NCBI GenBank assembly: GCA_026387575.1
Contig: JAPLLK010000025.1
Coordinates: forward strand, 1-53,258
Length of the DNA stretch: 53,258 nucleotides
Direction of reading: 5' to 3'
From: Nitrospirota bacterium
GTDB lineage: Bacteria > Nitrospirota > Thermodesulfovibrionia > Thermodesulfovibrionales > UBA1546
Part shown: positions 35,889-46,583 of the stretch, piece by piece
How the letters are laid out: the number at the start of each line of letters is the position of its first letter
Position numbering within the stretch: position 1 is the stretch's first letter
Translations under genes and position numbers: made by a program
Notes under the pieces: generated by a model
Databases searched by the model: none
What the model saw: only the letters and a program-made list of their open reading frames with translations
What the model was told of the DNA's origin: nothing

Positions 35889-37771
35889 AACTCATAAAAA
35901 AAATAAAATCCCCTGATGACCTGAAAACTCTGTCAGTTGAGGAGCTGAACAGCCTTTCGGAAGAACTGCGGGAAATAATAGTAGAACGCGTATCAATTAA
36001 CGGCGGACATCTCGCATCAAACCTCGGCACTGTAGAGCTTACACTGGCGCTTCAGTATGTATTCAATTCCCCTGTTGACAAGATTGTATGGGATGTAGGT
36101 CACCAGTCATATACGCACAAGCTTATCACGGGGAGGTATGAAAAATTTGAAACTATCAGAAAGTATAAAGGCATCTCAGGATTCCCTAAGATAGATGAGA
36201 GCGTTTACGATGCCTTTGGAACAGGACACAGCTCAACATCAATATCGGCAGCATTAGGAATCATAGAGGCGCGTGATAAAAAAAATGAGGCGTTTAAAGT
36301 TCTGGCTGTTATAGGCGACGGCGCACTGACTTCCGGCCTTGCGTTTGAAGGGCTGAACCACGCCGGACATCTGAAAAAAGACCTCATCGTAGTGCTGAAT
36401 GACAATGAGATGTCAATCTCAAAAAACGTAGGGGCATTGTCCGCGTATTTAAACAGGATACTTACAGGAGATCTATACCAGCGATTTAAAAAGCAGACGA
36501 AATCATTTCTTGAGGGCATTCCTAAGTTTGGCGATCAGGTTACAAAGATTGCACAGAAGGCAGAAGAAACACTGAAAGGGCTATTCCTTCCGGGAATATT
36601 GTTTGAAGAACTTGGCATTAACTATGTAGGCCCCATAGACGGACATGACATTAAACTGCTGATAGAGACCTTCAGAAATATTAAAAACTCAACAGAGCCC
36701 ACTTTAGTCCATGTCATCACCAAAAAAGGCAAGGGATATGAGTTCTCCGAAAAAGATCCCTGCATATTTCACGGAGTAGGGCCGTTTGAAATAGAAACCG
36801 GGTATTCTGTAAGCGATAAAGATGCGCTTTCATACAGTCAAATATTCGGCAGAGCAATTACTGAGCTTGCCGCAAACGACGAAAGAGTCATTGCCATCTC
36901 AGCGGCAATGAGAGAAGGCACAGGGCTTGAATGTTTTGAAAAAAAATTTCCCGACAGATTTTATGACGTTGGCATAGCAGAGCCTCATGCAGTAACATTC
37001 GCCGCAGGGCTCGCAGCGCAGGGATTGAGGCCTGTGGTCGCAATATATTCCACTTTCCTTCAGCGCGGTTACGATGAGATAATCCATGATGTCTGCCTCC
37101 AGAATCTGCCTGTTGTATTTGCGATTGACAGGGCAGGCATAGTTGGCGAGGACGGCCCGACACATCAGGGAGTTTTTGACATCTCTTATTTAAGGAATAT
37201 CCCTAATCTTACTGTCATGGCGCCAAAGGATGATCTGGAACTCAAAGCCATGCTTGAACTTGCTTTAAAACACAACGGGCCCTCGGCAATAAGATATCCA
37301 AAAGGGAAGATACAGCCATCAACCATCAGCCATCAACCATCAGCTTTTGATATTGGAAAAGCAGAGGCATTAAAAGAAGGCTCTGACATAGCGTTGATAG
37401 CAATAGGCAATGCTGTCCATCCTGCGCTTGGTGCAGCAGACAGGCTTGAAAAAGAGGGGATAAAGGCATCAGTCATAAATGCAAGATTCATAAAGCCCAT
37501 TGATAAGGAACTCATCTTTTCAGTAGCAAAAAATATAAAGCGGATAATAACAATTGAAGAGAACATGATTGCCGGAGGTTTCGGAAGTGCAGTCCTCGAA
37601 TATCTGAACAGCATGGATATTCCTGATATAAAGATTAAAATCCTCGGCATACCTGATGAATTTGTAGAGCAGGGCTCACAGGCTATATTGAGGAAGAAAT
37701 ACGGGATTGATGAAGAGGGGATTTATCAGACCTGCAAGGCATTTCTCTCAACGCTCACATCAGTTCATTGA
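35885..37771 (+). CDS. dxs: 1-deoxy-D-xylulose-5-phosphate synthase
   Basis: VWDVGHQSYTHKLITGR...AVIGDGALTSGLAFEGLNHAG...YDVGIAEPHAVTFAAGLAAQGLRPVVAIYSTFLQRGYDEIIHDV. Confidence 0.97.
   Translation: MKLIKKIKSPDDLKTLSVEELNSLSEELREIIVERVSINGGHLASNLGTVELTLALQYVFNSPVDKIVWDVGHQSYTHKLITGRYEKFETIRKYKGISGFPKIDESVYDAFGTGHSSTSISAALGIIEARDKKNEAFKVLAVIGDGALTSGLAFEGLNHAGHLKKDLIVVLNDNEMSISKNVGALSAYLNRILTGDLYQRFKKQTKSFLEGIPKFGDQVTKIAQKAEETLKGLFLPGILFEELGINYVGPIDGHDIKLLIETFRNIKNSTEPTLVHVITKKGKGYEFSEKDPCIFHGVGPFEIETGYSVSDKDALSYSQIFGRAITELAANDERVIAISAAMREGTGLECFEKKFPDRFYDVGIAEPHAVTFAAGLAAQGLRPVVAIYSTFLQRGYDEIIHDVCLQNLPVVFAIDRAGIVGEDGPTHQGVFDISYLRNIPNLTVMAPKDDLELKAMLELALKHNGPSAIRYPKGKIQPSTISHQPSAFDIGKAEALKEGSDIALIAIGNAVHPALGAADRLEKEGIKASVINARFIKPIDKELIFSVAKNIKRIITIEENMIAGGFGSAVLEYLNSMDIPDIKIKILGIPDEFVEQGSQAILRKKYGIDEEGIYQTCKAFLSTLTSVH
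37316..37343 (+). repeat. Four tandem heptamers (CCATCAA/CCATCAG) inside dxs
   Basis: CCATCAA CCATCAG CCATCAA CCATCAG. Confidence 0.9.
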
Positions 37772-38001
37772 AAAATATTCAACTTTATTCTTCCTTGTAG
37801 TCTTGCTACAGGGCACATTGTTGTCATTGCGAGCGTAGGGTCATATTTGTATCTTTGTATTTGTTTTGTATGACCCCATTTATCAACATTTATCAATGGT
37901 ATATCATTTAGAATAGATTCTTATGTGAGGCAACAGGTAGAAATTCCAAAACAAAAATATGTGTTAAAATAAAACATAAAAAGATTAATTGAGGAGAGAA
38001 T

Positions 38002-38763
38002 ATGGCGTTTGTGATTGCACTTGCAGGAAAAGGCGGGACAGGAAAGACGAGCATATCTGCCCTGACTGTAAAATATCTTGTTGAAAAAAGAAAGAAGGCT
38101 GTGCTTGCAGTTGATGCTGATAGCAATTCCTGCCTGAATGAGGCATTGGGTGTTGATGTCCATGCAACAATCGGACATCTGAGGGAGGAATCGCTCCAGA
38201 CAATAAGAGGCGGGACAGAAAGGCCCGGCGGCATGTCAATGGAACAGCTATTTGACTATCAGGTTCAGCAGTCAGTAATAGAGGCAAAGGGTTTTGATTT
38301 GATGGTAATGGGAAGGCCTGAGGGCCCTGGCTGTTACTGCGCTGCTAACAATATAATCAGAAAATACACAGACAAACTCTCAGAGACTTATACCTATGTT
38401 GTCATAGACAATGAGGCTGGGATGGAACATTTAAGCAGGCGTACAACTCATAAGGTTGACCTCCTTCTGATAATAAGCGACCCGACAGTGAGAGGAATTA
38501 AAACAGCAAAAAGAATCGCTGACCTTGTCAAAGAGCTTGACCTCGATGTTGATAAGCATATGCTGATAATCAACAGGGTAACAGGCGATGAGGGCGATGA
38601 TCTTAAAAAACTTGCCGAGTCTTTCGGGCTTGAAGTTGCAGGTGTTGTTCCTCAGGATAAGAATGTTTTTCAATACGACCTTCAGGGCAAAGCAATTGTG
38701 AAACTGCCGGGAGATTCACCTGCCATAAAAACTGTCTACGATATTCTTGGTAAATTTGTGTAG
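38002..38763 (+). CDS. cooC: CooC/AcsF-like nickel-insertion P-loop ATPase (CO dehydrogenase maturation)
   Basis: MAFVIALAGKGGTGKTSISALTVKYL...AVDADSNSCLNEALGV...GRPEGPGCYCAANNIIR (CxC)...VVIDNEAGMEHLSRRTT. Confidence 0.9.
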   Translation: MAFVIALAGKGGTGKTSISALTVKYLVEKRKKAVLAVDADSNSCLNEALGVDVHATIGHLREESLQTIRGGTERPGGMSMEQLFDYQVQQSVIEAKGFDLMVMGRPEGPGCYCAANNIIRKYTDKLSETYTYVVIDNEAGMEHLSRRTTHKVDLLLIISDPTVRGIKTAKRIADLVKELDLDVDKHMLIINRVTGDEGDDLKKLAESFGLEVAGVVPQDKNVFQYDLQGKAIVKLPGDSPAIKTVYDILGKFV

Positions 38764-38776
38764 ATAAAGGCAGGCA

Positions 38777-39775
38777 TTAGGAATCAGTTTTAACCTTTCT
38801 CAAAAACTCTGCAATCTCTTCAGGCAGAGATGTATTGATATACATGCCTGAGCCGAGTTCAAACCCTGCTGTCTGAATTACTCTCGGCACAATGCTCAGA
38901 TACCAGTGGAAATATTCAGAGCCGCTTTCCTTCGGGCTTTCAGAGCGTATGACATAGTTATAGTCCGGGTTATCCAGCCCATGATAAATCTTAGAGAGCA
39001 CTGTTTTTAGATTGTATGCGAGGTCAGCTATTTCCTCATCGCTTATGTCTCCGAAAGATGCATTATGCTTTTTAGGGAATATCCATGTGTGAAACGGAGA
39101 CAACGCCGCATATGGAATGAATGTCACAAAATGGTTTGTATCGAATATTATCCGCCTGCCCTCTGCAAACTCGGACTTCACAGTCGCACACATCAGACAC
39201 TCTCCTGTATTGTCAAAATATCTTGTTGTCTCATCTATTCTGTCCCTTACCTGCATTGGTGTTACAGGCGTGCCTACAATCTGTGAATGGGGATGTTCGA
39301 TTGATGTGCCTGCCTTCTCTCCGTTATTTTTGAAGATTATTACATGCTCTATTCTGGGATCGTTATAGATGTCAAGAAAACGGTTTTTGTAAATCCTTAA
39401 AATATCAGCTACATCCTCTGCAGGCATAAGTGCTGTTGGTGTATTGTGGAGGGCTGACTCTATTATTACTTCGTGCTTTCCGACACCAGTGACAAGATGC
39501 TTCAATCCTTCGTTTATCCGCTTTCTTTCCCCTTCAAAGCTCAGCGCGGAAAACTTATTAGGCGTTACCCTTATCTTCCAGCTCCCGTCAGAAGACACCT
39601 TCATTATTTCTCCGGGGGTTTTGTCTTCATTCCCGGGGCAGAAAGGGCAGCTTTTGTCATGGTCAGGCAGATATTTTTTGTCTCTTTTCTGGCGGAATTC
39701 ATCAGGCCGTTTTGCCCGCTCGGTTGCGATTATTACCCACTCTCTTGTTATAAGGTTTAATCTGAGTTCAGGCAT
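38777..39775 (-). CDS. galT: Galactose-1-phosphate uridylyltransferase
   Basis: MPELRLNLITREWVIIATERAKRPDEF...CPFCPGNEDKTPGE...IEHPHSQIVGTPVTP. Confidence 0.95.
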   Translation of the reverse strand: MPELRLNLITREWVIIATERAKRPDEFRQKRDKKYLPDHDKSCPFCPGNEDKTPGEIMKVSSDGSWKIRVTPNKFSALSFEGERKRINEGLKHLVTGVGKHEVIIESALHNTPTALMPAEDVADILRIYKNRFLDIYNDPRIEHVIIFKNNGEKAGTSIEHPHSQIVGTPVTPMQVRDRIDETTRYFDNTGECLMCATVKSEFAEGRRIIFDTNHFVTFIPYAALSPFHTWIFPKKHNASFGDISDEEIADLAYNLKTVLSKIYHGLDNPDYNYVIRSESPKESGSEYFHWYLSIVPRVIQTAGFELGSGMYINTSLPEEIAEFLRKVKTDS

Positions 39776-39787
39776 ACTATAAGCATA

Positions 39788-40936
39788 TCACAACGATAAT
39801 GCCTTTATAAGGCTCTCAATATCTTCAGCAGTATGAGCGGCTGTTACTGTTATTCTTATCCGAGGCTCTCTTACAGACGGTGGTCTTATTGCAGGGGCTA
39901 AGATGCCGTTTTCCATAAGATGTTGCGATATTTGCAGTGCTTCTTCAACTGTTCCTGTCCTGACAGGGATAATCGGAGTTTCGCTTCCCATTATATCGTA
40001 CCCGAGTTTTGTAATTCCGTGAACAGCCTGTTCTCTGTTTGTCCACAGTTTATTAACGAGTTCTGGTTCTTTTTCTATAACCTCTAATGCGGCAATTGAG
40101 GCTGCGGCAACGCATGAAGGCAGGGCTGTGGAAAATATAAAACTTCTTGCAGTATTCAGTATCCACTCTATAGTGTCTTTGTTTCCGGCAGCGAATGCTC
40201 CGAATGAACCCAGTGCCTTTGAGAAAGTTCCCATCTGTATAATCCACGGCTCTGATTTTATGCCAAAATGCGCGAGTGCGCCTTTCCCCTGACCAAGAAC
40301 GCCTGTGCCGTGAGCATCGTCTATATAGAGCAGAAAGTTAGGAATTGAGAGTGTAGAGTTAAGAGTTAAGCAAAGCTCATAAATATCTTTTAACGGAGCG
40401 ATATCGCCGTCCATGCTAAACACAGAATCTGTGATGATTATTTCCCTTTTTACTTTTTCTTTTTTTATCAATTCTGAAAGATGCCCTATGTCTTTATGTC
40501 TGTAAATTATTTTCTTTGCCCTGCTCAGCCTGCATCCGTCAACTATGCTTGCATGGTTGAGTTCATCGCTGAATATAACATCTCCTTCATCAGCAATTGC
40601 AGGGATTATCCCTGTATTTGCCGAATAGCCTGAATTGAAGATAAGGGCTGATTCTGTTCCCTTGAATTCTGCTGTCTTTTTTTCAAGTTCATCGTGAAGG
40701 ATGCTTCCTCCGCAGAGAAGCCTTGATGCGCCTGAGCCGAAACCGAATGTCTCAATAGCTTTCCTTGAGGATTCAATCAAGCGGGGTTGGCTTGCAAGTC
40801 CGAGATAGTCGTTTGATGAGAAATTTATGTAGTTTTTCCCGTTCATTGATATTCGTGAACCCTGTGGAGAATTGTGGTTTTTAATCTCACGCAGGAGGTT
40901 TTTTTCTTTAAGGCGGATGAGTGATTCGGAGAACAT
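39788..40936 (-). CDS. bioF: 8-amino-7-oxononanoate synthase
   Basis: NFSSNDYLGLASQPRL...FGSGASRLLCGGSILHDELE...LLYIDDAHGTGVLGQGKGALAHFG...GTFSKALGSFGAF. Confidence 0.95.
   Translation of the reverse strand: MFSESLIRLKEKNLLREIKNHNSPQGSRISMNGKNYINFSSNDYLGLASQPRLIESSRKAIETFGFGSGASRLLCGGSILHDELEKKTAEFKGTESALIFNSGYSANTGIIPAIADEGDVIFSDELNHASIVDGCRLSRAKKIIYRHKDIGHLSELIKKEKVKREIIITDSVFSMDGDIAPLKDIYELCLTLNSTLSIPNFLLYIDDAHGTGVLGQGKGALAHFGIKSEPWIIQMGTFSKALGSFGAFAAGNKDTIEWILNTARSFIFSTALPSCVAAASIAALEVIEKEPELVNKLWTNREQAVHGITKLGYDIMGSETPIIPVRTGTVEEALQISQHLMENGILAPAIRPPSVREPRIRITVTAAHTAEDIESLIKALSL
40337..40374 (-). repeat. Degenerate heptamer run (AACTCTT-type) inside bioF
   Basis: Minus strand: GCTTAACTCTTAACTCTACACTCTCAATTCCTAAC. 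Confidence 0.75.
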
Positions 40937-41014
40937 TTCTGCTATTATACCTCACAAATTAGGAAAACGTATAATACGATTTTAAAAATTCTTCCTGAGG
41001 TTTAAGCCCTTTCC

Positions 41015-41044
41015 TTGACAAAAGAAAAAAATATGTGATAAATT
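41015..41044 (+). promoter_or_regulatory. Candidate sigma70 promoter of the ATP synthase operon
   Basis: TTGACA-18 nt-TAAATT upstream of atpF'. Confidence 0.5.
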
Positions 41045-41104
41045 GCATCGTTTCCACTTTTGATTATCAAATAAATTTTTTATCAGAAAGAACAGGGCAT
41101 AGCA

Positions 41105-41524
41105 ATGTTAGAACTGAATAAATGGTTTTTTGTCCTCCTCATAAACTTTCTTGGTTTGCTCTATATACTGAATAAAATTCTTTTCAGGCCGCTCCTCAAA
41201 CTTTTTAAAGAAAGGCAAGACAGCATAAATGGCGCGCTTGGTTCTGCAAAGGATATGTCTCAAAAGAAAGACGATACTCTTGCAAGGCTGAATAAAGATT
41301 TAACTGATGCCAGAGATAAGGCGAAAGAGGCGTTTGAATCCCTTAGGGCAGAAGGCGGAAATAAGCAGAGGGAACTGTTTTCAGACGCCGAGGTAGAGGC
41401 AACAGGAATGCTTCGGAAGGCGAGGACAGAACTTAGGGCAGAGGCTGAAAAGGCAAGGCAGGCGCTAAGGGCTGATGTAGATAAATTCTCAGATGAAATC
41501 GTAAGGAAATTGTTAAAGGTATGA
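41105..41524 (+). CDS. F-type ATP synthase subunit b' (second b-type subunit)
   Basis: Single N-terminal TM (WFFVLLINFLGLLYILNKILFRPLLKLF) plus charged coiled coil; immediately upstream of atpF. Confidence 0.82.
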   Translation: MLELNKWFFVLLINFLGLLYILNKILFRPLLKLFKERQDSINGALGSAKDMSQKKDDTLARLNKDLTDARDKAKEAFESLRAEGGNKQRELFSDAEVEATGMLRKARTELRAEAEKARQALRADVDKFSDEIVRKLLKV

Positions 41525-42141
41525 GAAAAGTTCAAAGTTCAAAAACTGACAACTCGTCACTTGTTACTCGTCACTCGTTAATCATTTTAGCATTCTGTAT
41601 CCTGTATCTTGCATCTGCTGCGGTTGTTCATGCAAGCGGCGGAGGTGAAGAAGGCACTTCTGTAATACTGAAAGATTACCTCTGGAAGATTATAAATTTT
41701 GGAATTTTGTTTTTTATCATTTTCAAATTCGGCAAAAAGCCTCTACAGGATTTTCTGAAAAAGAGGACAGAACTTATAGAGAAGAGCCTCAAGGAAGCAA
41801 GGGAGGCAAAGGAACTAGCCCAGAAAGCCCTCGCAGAGGTTGAAGAAAGGCTTAAAGCAAGGGACAGAGAAATAGGGGAAATTGTTTCATCAGCAAAAGA
41901 GTCGGGAGAAAAGGAGAAAGGGCGGCTTATTGAAGAAGGCAGCAGGATGAAAGAAAAGATACTTGAGCAGGCAAGGACTAATATAGCGTATGAGGTTAAA
42001 AGGGCTAAGGAAACAATAATGGAAGAGGCATCTGCCATTGCAATAGAACTTGCAGAAAAAAAACTTAAAGAAAAACTTACTAAAGAAGAGCAGCTTAAGC
42101 TGCTTGAAGAATCTATAGCAAAGATAGAAGGCAAAAATTGA
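41521..42141 (+). CDS. atpF: F-type ATP synthase subunit b
   Basis: WKIINFGILFFIIFKFGKKPLQDFLKKRTELIEKSLKEAREAKELAQKALAEVEERL; operon position. Confidence 0.9.
   Translation: MRKVQSSKTDNSSLVTRHSLIILAFCILYLASAAVVHASGGGEEGTSVILKDYLWKIINFGILFFIIFKFGKKPLQDFLKKRTELIEKSLKEAREAKELAQKALAEVEERLKARDREIGEIVSSAKESGEKEKGRLIEEGSRMKEKILEQARTNIAYEVKRAKETIMEEASAIAIELAEKKLKEKLTKEEQLKLLEESIAKIEGKN
41527..41617 (+). repeat. Composite heptamer repeat (GTTCAAA)n + (CTCGTCA)n + (TGTATCC)n at the 5' end of atpF
   Basis: agttcaaagttcaaaaactgacaactcgtcacttgttactcgtcactcgttaatcattttagcattctgtatcctgtatcttgcatc. Confidence 0.88.
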
Positions 42142-42677
42142 AGCCGGCAAAAGAAGCTAAAAAATACGCAAAGACTCTTATAAATGTTGTAAGCATTGAT
42201 GGCATGCCTCAGGCACTGGCCGAGCTTGCCGCGATAGAAAACATGATGCTTAAGAGCTCTGATTTTAAGAGCTTGTTGTTAAACCCCGCATTTTCTCAGT
42301 CTGACAGGGAAAAGGCATTGAAGCAGATGGCAGAGAGCGCGGGGTTTTCTGAAAAGGTCGTCAGGTTTGTGATGCATCTTTCAGAGTTCAGGATAATTGC
42401 TGCTCTGTCTGAAATAATTAAGATAGCCACTGCCATTTATCTTGAAAAGAAAGGGCGTGCGAAGGCTACTGTTTTAACTTCTATAGAGATGAGCAAAGAT
42501 TATGAGGAGAGGCTTAAGCGTTCATTAAATAAATTGACGGAAAGGGATGTGGACATAGAATTTGTTATGGAGCCTGCTTTGCTTGGAGGAATCCTTGTAA
42601 AGGTAGGCAGCACGATGTATGACACAAGTATAAAAGGCCAGTTGAGGCTTTTAAAGAATGAGCTTATAAAGGGGTGA
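42138..42677 (+). CDS. atpH: ATP synthase delta subunit
   Basis: AKKYAKTLINVVSIDGMPQALAELAAIENMM...VMEPALLGGILVKVGSTMYDTSIKGQLRLLKNEL. Confidence 0.93.
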   Translation: MKPAKEAKKYAKTLINVVSIDGMPQALAELAAIENMMLKSSDFKSLLLNPAFSQSDREKALKQMAESAGFSEKVVRFVMHLSEFRIIAALSEIIKIATAIYLEKKGRAKATVLTSIEMSKDYEERLKRSLNKLTERDVDIEFVMEPALLGGILVKVGSTMYDTSIKGQLRLLKNELIKG

Positions 42678-42686
42678 GGTGAGAGA

Positions 42687-44195
42687 ATGGAAATCAAAGT
42701 AGATGAGATAAGTGAACTTCTAAGAAAACAGATAACAGATTTTGAAAAGAAGGTTGATGTCAGCGAGATTGGCACAGTCGTCTCAGTTGGCGACGGTATA
42801 GCGAGAATTTACGGGCTTGACAAATGCATGTCTTCGGAGCTTCTCGAATTTCCGAATAATGTTATGGGAATGGCGCTCAACCTTGAGGAAGATACAGTAG
42901 GAGCGGTTCTCTTCGGAGAGGACTCGTTTATTCATGAAGGCGATATTGTTAAACGCACAGGCAGGATTATGTCTGTTCCTGTAGGAGAGGCAATGAGGGG
43001 AAGGGTTGTCAATGCTATAGGACAGCCGATTGACGGAAAAGGACCTATTAACACAAAAGATTTCAGGATTGTTGATGTGGTTGCTCCCGGAATAGTTGAC
43101 AGACAACCTGTAAGCGAGCCTATGCAGACAGGCCTTAAGGCAATTGATTCCATGATACCTATTGGAAGAGGGCAGAGAGAGCTAATAATTGGCGACCGCC
43201 AGACAGGAAAGACGGCTATAGCAATAGATGCAATCATAAATCAGAAGGGCGGAGACGTTACATGCATATATGTTGCGGTCGGCCAGAAGCGTTCAAATGT
43301 AGCGCGTGTCATGAAGACTCTGGAAGAAAATGGTGCGATGGAGCACACAATCATAGTTTCCGCAACAGCAAGCGAGCCCGCACCATTGCAGTATATTGCT
43401 CCATACACAGGATGCTCAATAGGCGAGTATTTCAGGGATAACGGCAAACATGCATTGATAATATACGATGACCTAAGCAAACAGGCTACAGCGTACAGGC
43501 AGTTGTCACTGCTTCTCAGGCGTCCGCCAGGACGTGAGGCATTCCCCGGAGATGTTTTCTACCTGCATTCAAGGCTTCTTGAAAGGGCTGCTAAACTTTC
43601 CAAAGAACTAGGAGGCGGTTCGCTGACAGCGCTTCCTATAATAGAGACACAGGCCGGCGACGTTTCAGGTTATATCCCGACAAATGTTATCTCTATCACA
43701 GATGGCCAGATATATCTTGAGCCTGAGCTTTTCTATGCAGGCATAAGGCCTGCTGTTAACGTAGGCCTCTCTGTCAGCCGTGTCGGCGGTGCCGCACAGA
43801 CAAAGGCAATGAAGCAGGTTGCAGGCACACTCAGGCTTGACCTTGCGCAGTTCAGGGAGCTTGCCGCATTCGCACAGTTCGGAAGCGACCTTGACAAGGC
43901 AACACTGGCACAGATAGAGAGAGGCAAAAGGATGGTCGAACTTCTGAAGCAGGACCAGTTTGTGCCTATGACAATGATAGAGCAGGTTCTGGTTCTTTTT
44001 GCCGCGACACAGGGATTCATTGATGATATCCCCGTGGAATCAGTCAAGAAGTTTGAGCAGGAATTCCTGCGCTATATGAATGACCGCAAGGCGGATATCA
44101 AGAAGGAGCTTGGAGAAAAGAAGGCTATTGATGATGCCCTCAAGGCAAAACTAATCGCGGCAGTGGAAGATTTCAAGAAAGGATTCCGGGCGTAA
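42687..44195 (+). CDS. atpA: ATP synthase alpha subunit
   Basis: [35 protein letters not shown]...[20 protein letters not shown]. Confidence 0.97.
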   Translation: MEIKVDEISELLRKQITDFEKKVDVSEIGTVVSVGDGIARIYGLDKCMSSELLEFPNNVMGMALNLEEDTVGAVLFGEDSFIHEGDIVKRTGRIMSVPVGEAMRGRVVNAIGQPIDGKGPINTKDFRIVDVVAPGIVDRQPVSEPMQTGLKAIDSMIPIGRGQRELIIGDRQTGKTAIAIDAIINQKGGDVTCIYVAVGQKRSNVARVMKTLEENGAMEHTIIVSATASEPAPLQYIAPYTGCSIGEYFRDNGKHALIIYDDLSKQATAYRQLSLLLRRPPGREAFPGDVFYLHSRLLERAAKLSKELGGGSLTALPIIETQAGDVSGYIPTNVISITDGQIYLEPELFYAGIRPAVNVGLSVSRVGGAAQTKAMKQVAGTLRLDLAQFRELAAFAQFGSDLDKATLAQIERGKRMVELLKQDQFVPMTMIEQVLVLFAATQGFIDDIPVESVKKFEQEFLRYMNDRKADIKKELGEKKAIDDALKAKLIAAVEDFKKGFRA

Positions 44196-44196
44196 A

Positions 44197-45066
44197 ATGC
44201 CGACTTTAAGAGATATCAAGAGAAGGATAAAGGCTGTTCATAGCACCAGCAAGATAACGAAGGCTATGAAGATGGTTGCTGCTTCCAAGTTCAGAAAGGC
44301 ACAGCAGAGGATGTTTGAGCTGAGGCCATATGCTGACAGGATGAGCGCTGTACTTTCAAGTCTTGCAGGCAGCGCGGAGAGCGAGATACATCCTCTGCTT
44401 GCGGTAAGACCCAGAAAGAATGTGGACATCATTGTTCTTACAAGCGACAGGGGGCTCTGCGGCGCCTTTAATTCTAATATACTGAGGGTTGCTTCAAAAC
44501 ACATATCGCATCTGAGGAAAGAGGGATTTGAAGTTAATGTCAGCGCTATCGGAAGAAAGGCGGTTGACTATTTCAAAAGGAGAAATGTCCCTCTGAAAAA
44601 AAGCTGGGTAGGGATTTCAGGAAGAATTTCATATGCAAATGCCCAGGAAATAGCAACGGATATTATCGAGCGCTATACAAATGAGGCCACCGATGAAATT
44701 ATTCTTGCATACAATGAGTTTAAATCAGTTGCTGCACAAAAGGTTGTTGTCACTAGGCTTCTCCCATTGGCGTCAATAGAGGCAGCGGTGGGAACACTGC
44801 CTGTTTTTAATTTCATATATGAACCTTCAAAGGAAAATATATTCAATAATCTGCTTCCTAAGAATGTTGAGATACAGCTTTTCAGGGCATTGCTTGAATC
44901 ACAGGCATCGGAAGAGGCTGCAAGGATGTCCGCAATGGAGAATGCGACAAAGGCTGCTAATGATATGATAAACAGTCTGACGCTGCAGTTTAATAAGGCA
45001 AGACAGGCATCAATTACCAAAGAACTTATGGATATAGTCGGCGGCGTTGAGGCTTTAAAAGGGTAA
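44197..45066 (+). CDS. atpG: ATP synthase gamma subunit
   Basis: MPTLRDIKRRIKAVHSTSKITKAMKMVAASKFRKAQQ...TSDRGLCGAFNSNI. Confidence 0.96.
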   Translation: MPTLRDIKRRIKAVHSTSKITKAMKMVAASKFRKAQQRMFELRPYADRMSAVLSSLAGSAESEIHPLLAVRPRKNVDIIVLTSDRGLCGAFNSNILRVASKHISHLRKEGFEVNVSAIGRKAVDYFKRRNVPLKKSWVGISGRISYANAQEIATDIIERYTNEATDEIILAYNEFKSVAAQKVVVTRLLPLASIEAAVGTLPVFNFIYEPSKENIFNNLLPKNVEIQLFRALLESQASEEAARMSAMENATKAANDMINSLTLQFNKARQASITKELMDIVGGVEALKG

Positions 45067-45085
45067 TTTGAGATTTGAAATTTGA

Positions 45086-46531
<1,446 letters not shown>

Positions 46532-46583
46532 AAAATAAAGTTAGAAGTTCAAAGTTGAAAATTGAAGGTTAAGGAATAAAAAA

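Noticed and set aside
41676-42134. Long antisense ORF (152 aa) opposite atpF, and many similar antisense ORFs (e.g. 1471..1824, 13202..13666, 32579..33178)
   Set aside because: Ser/Phe/Leu-rich shadow translations of Lys/Glu-rich or well-conserved genes on the opposite strand; no family motif
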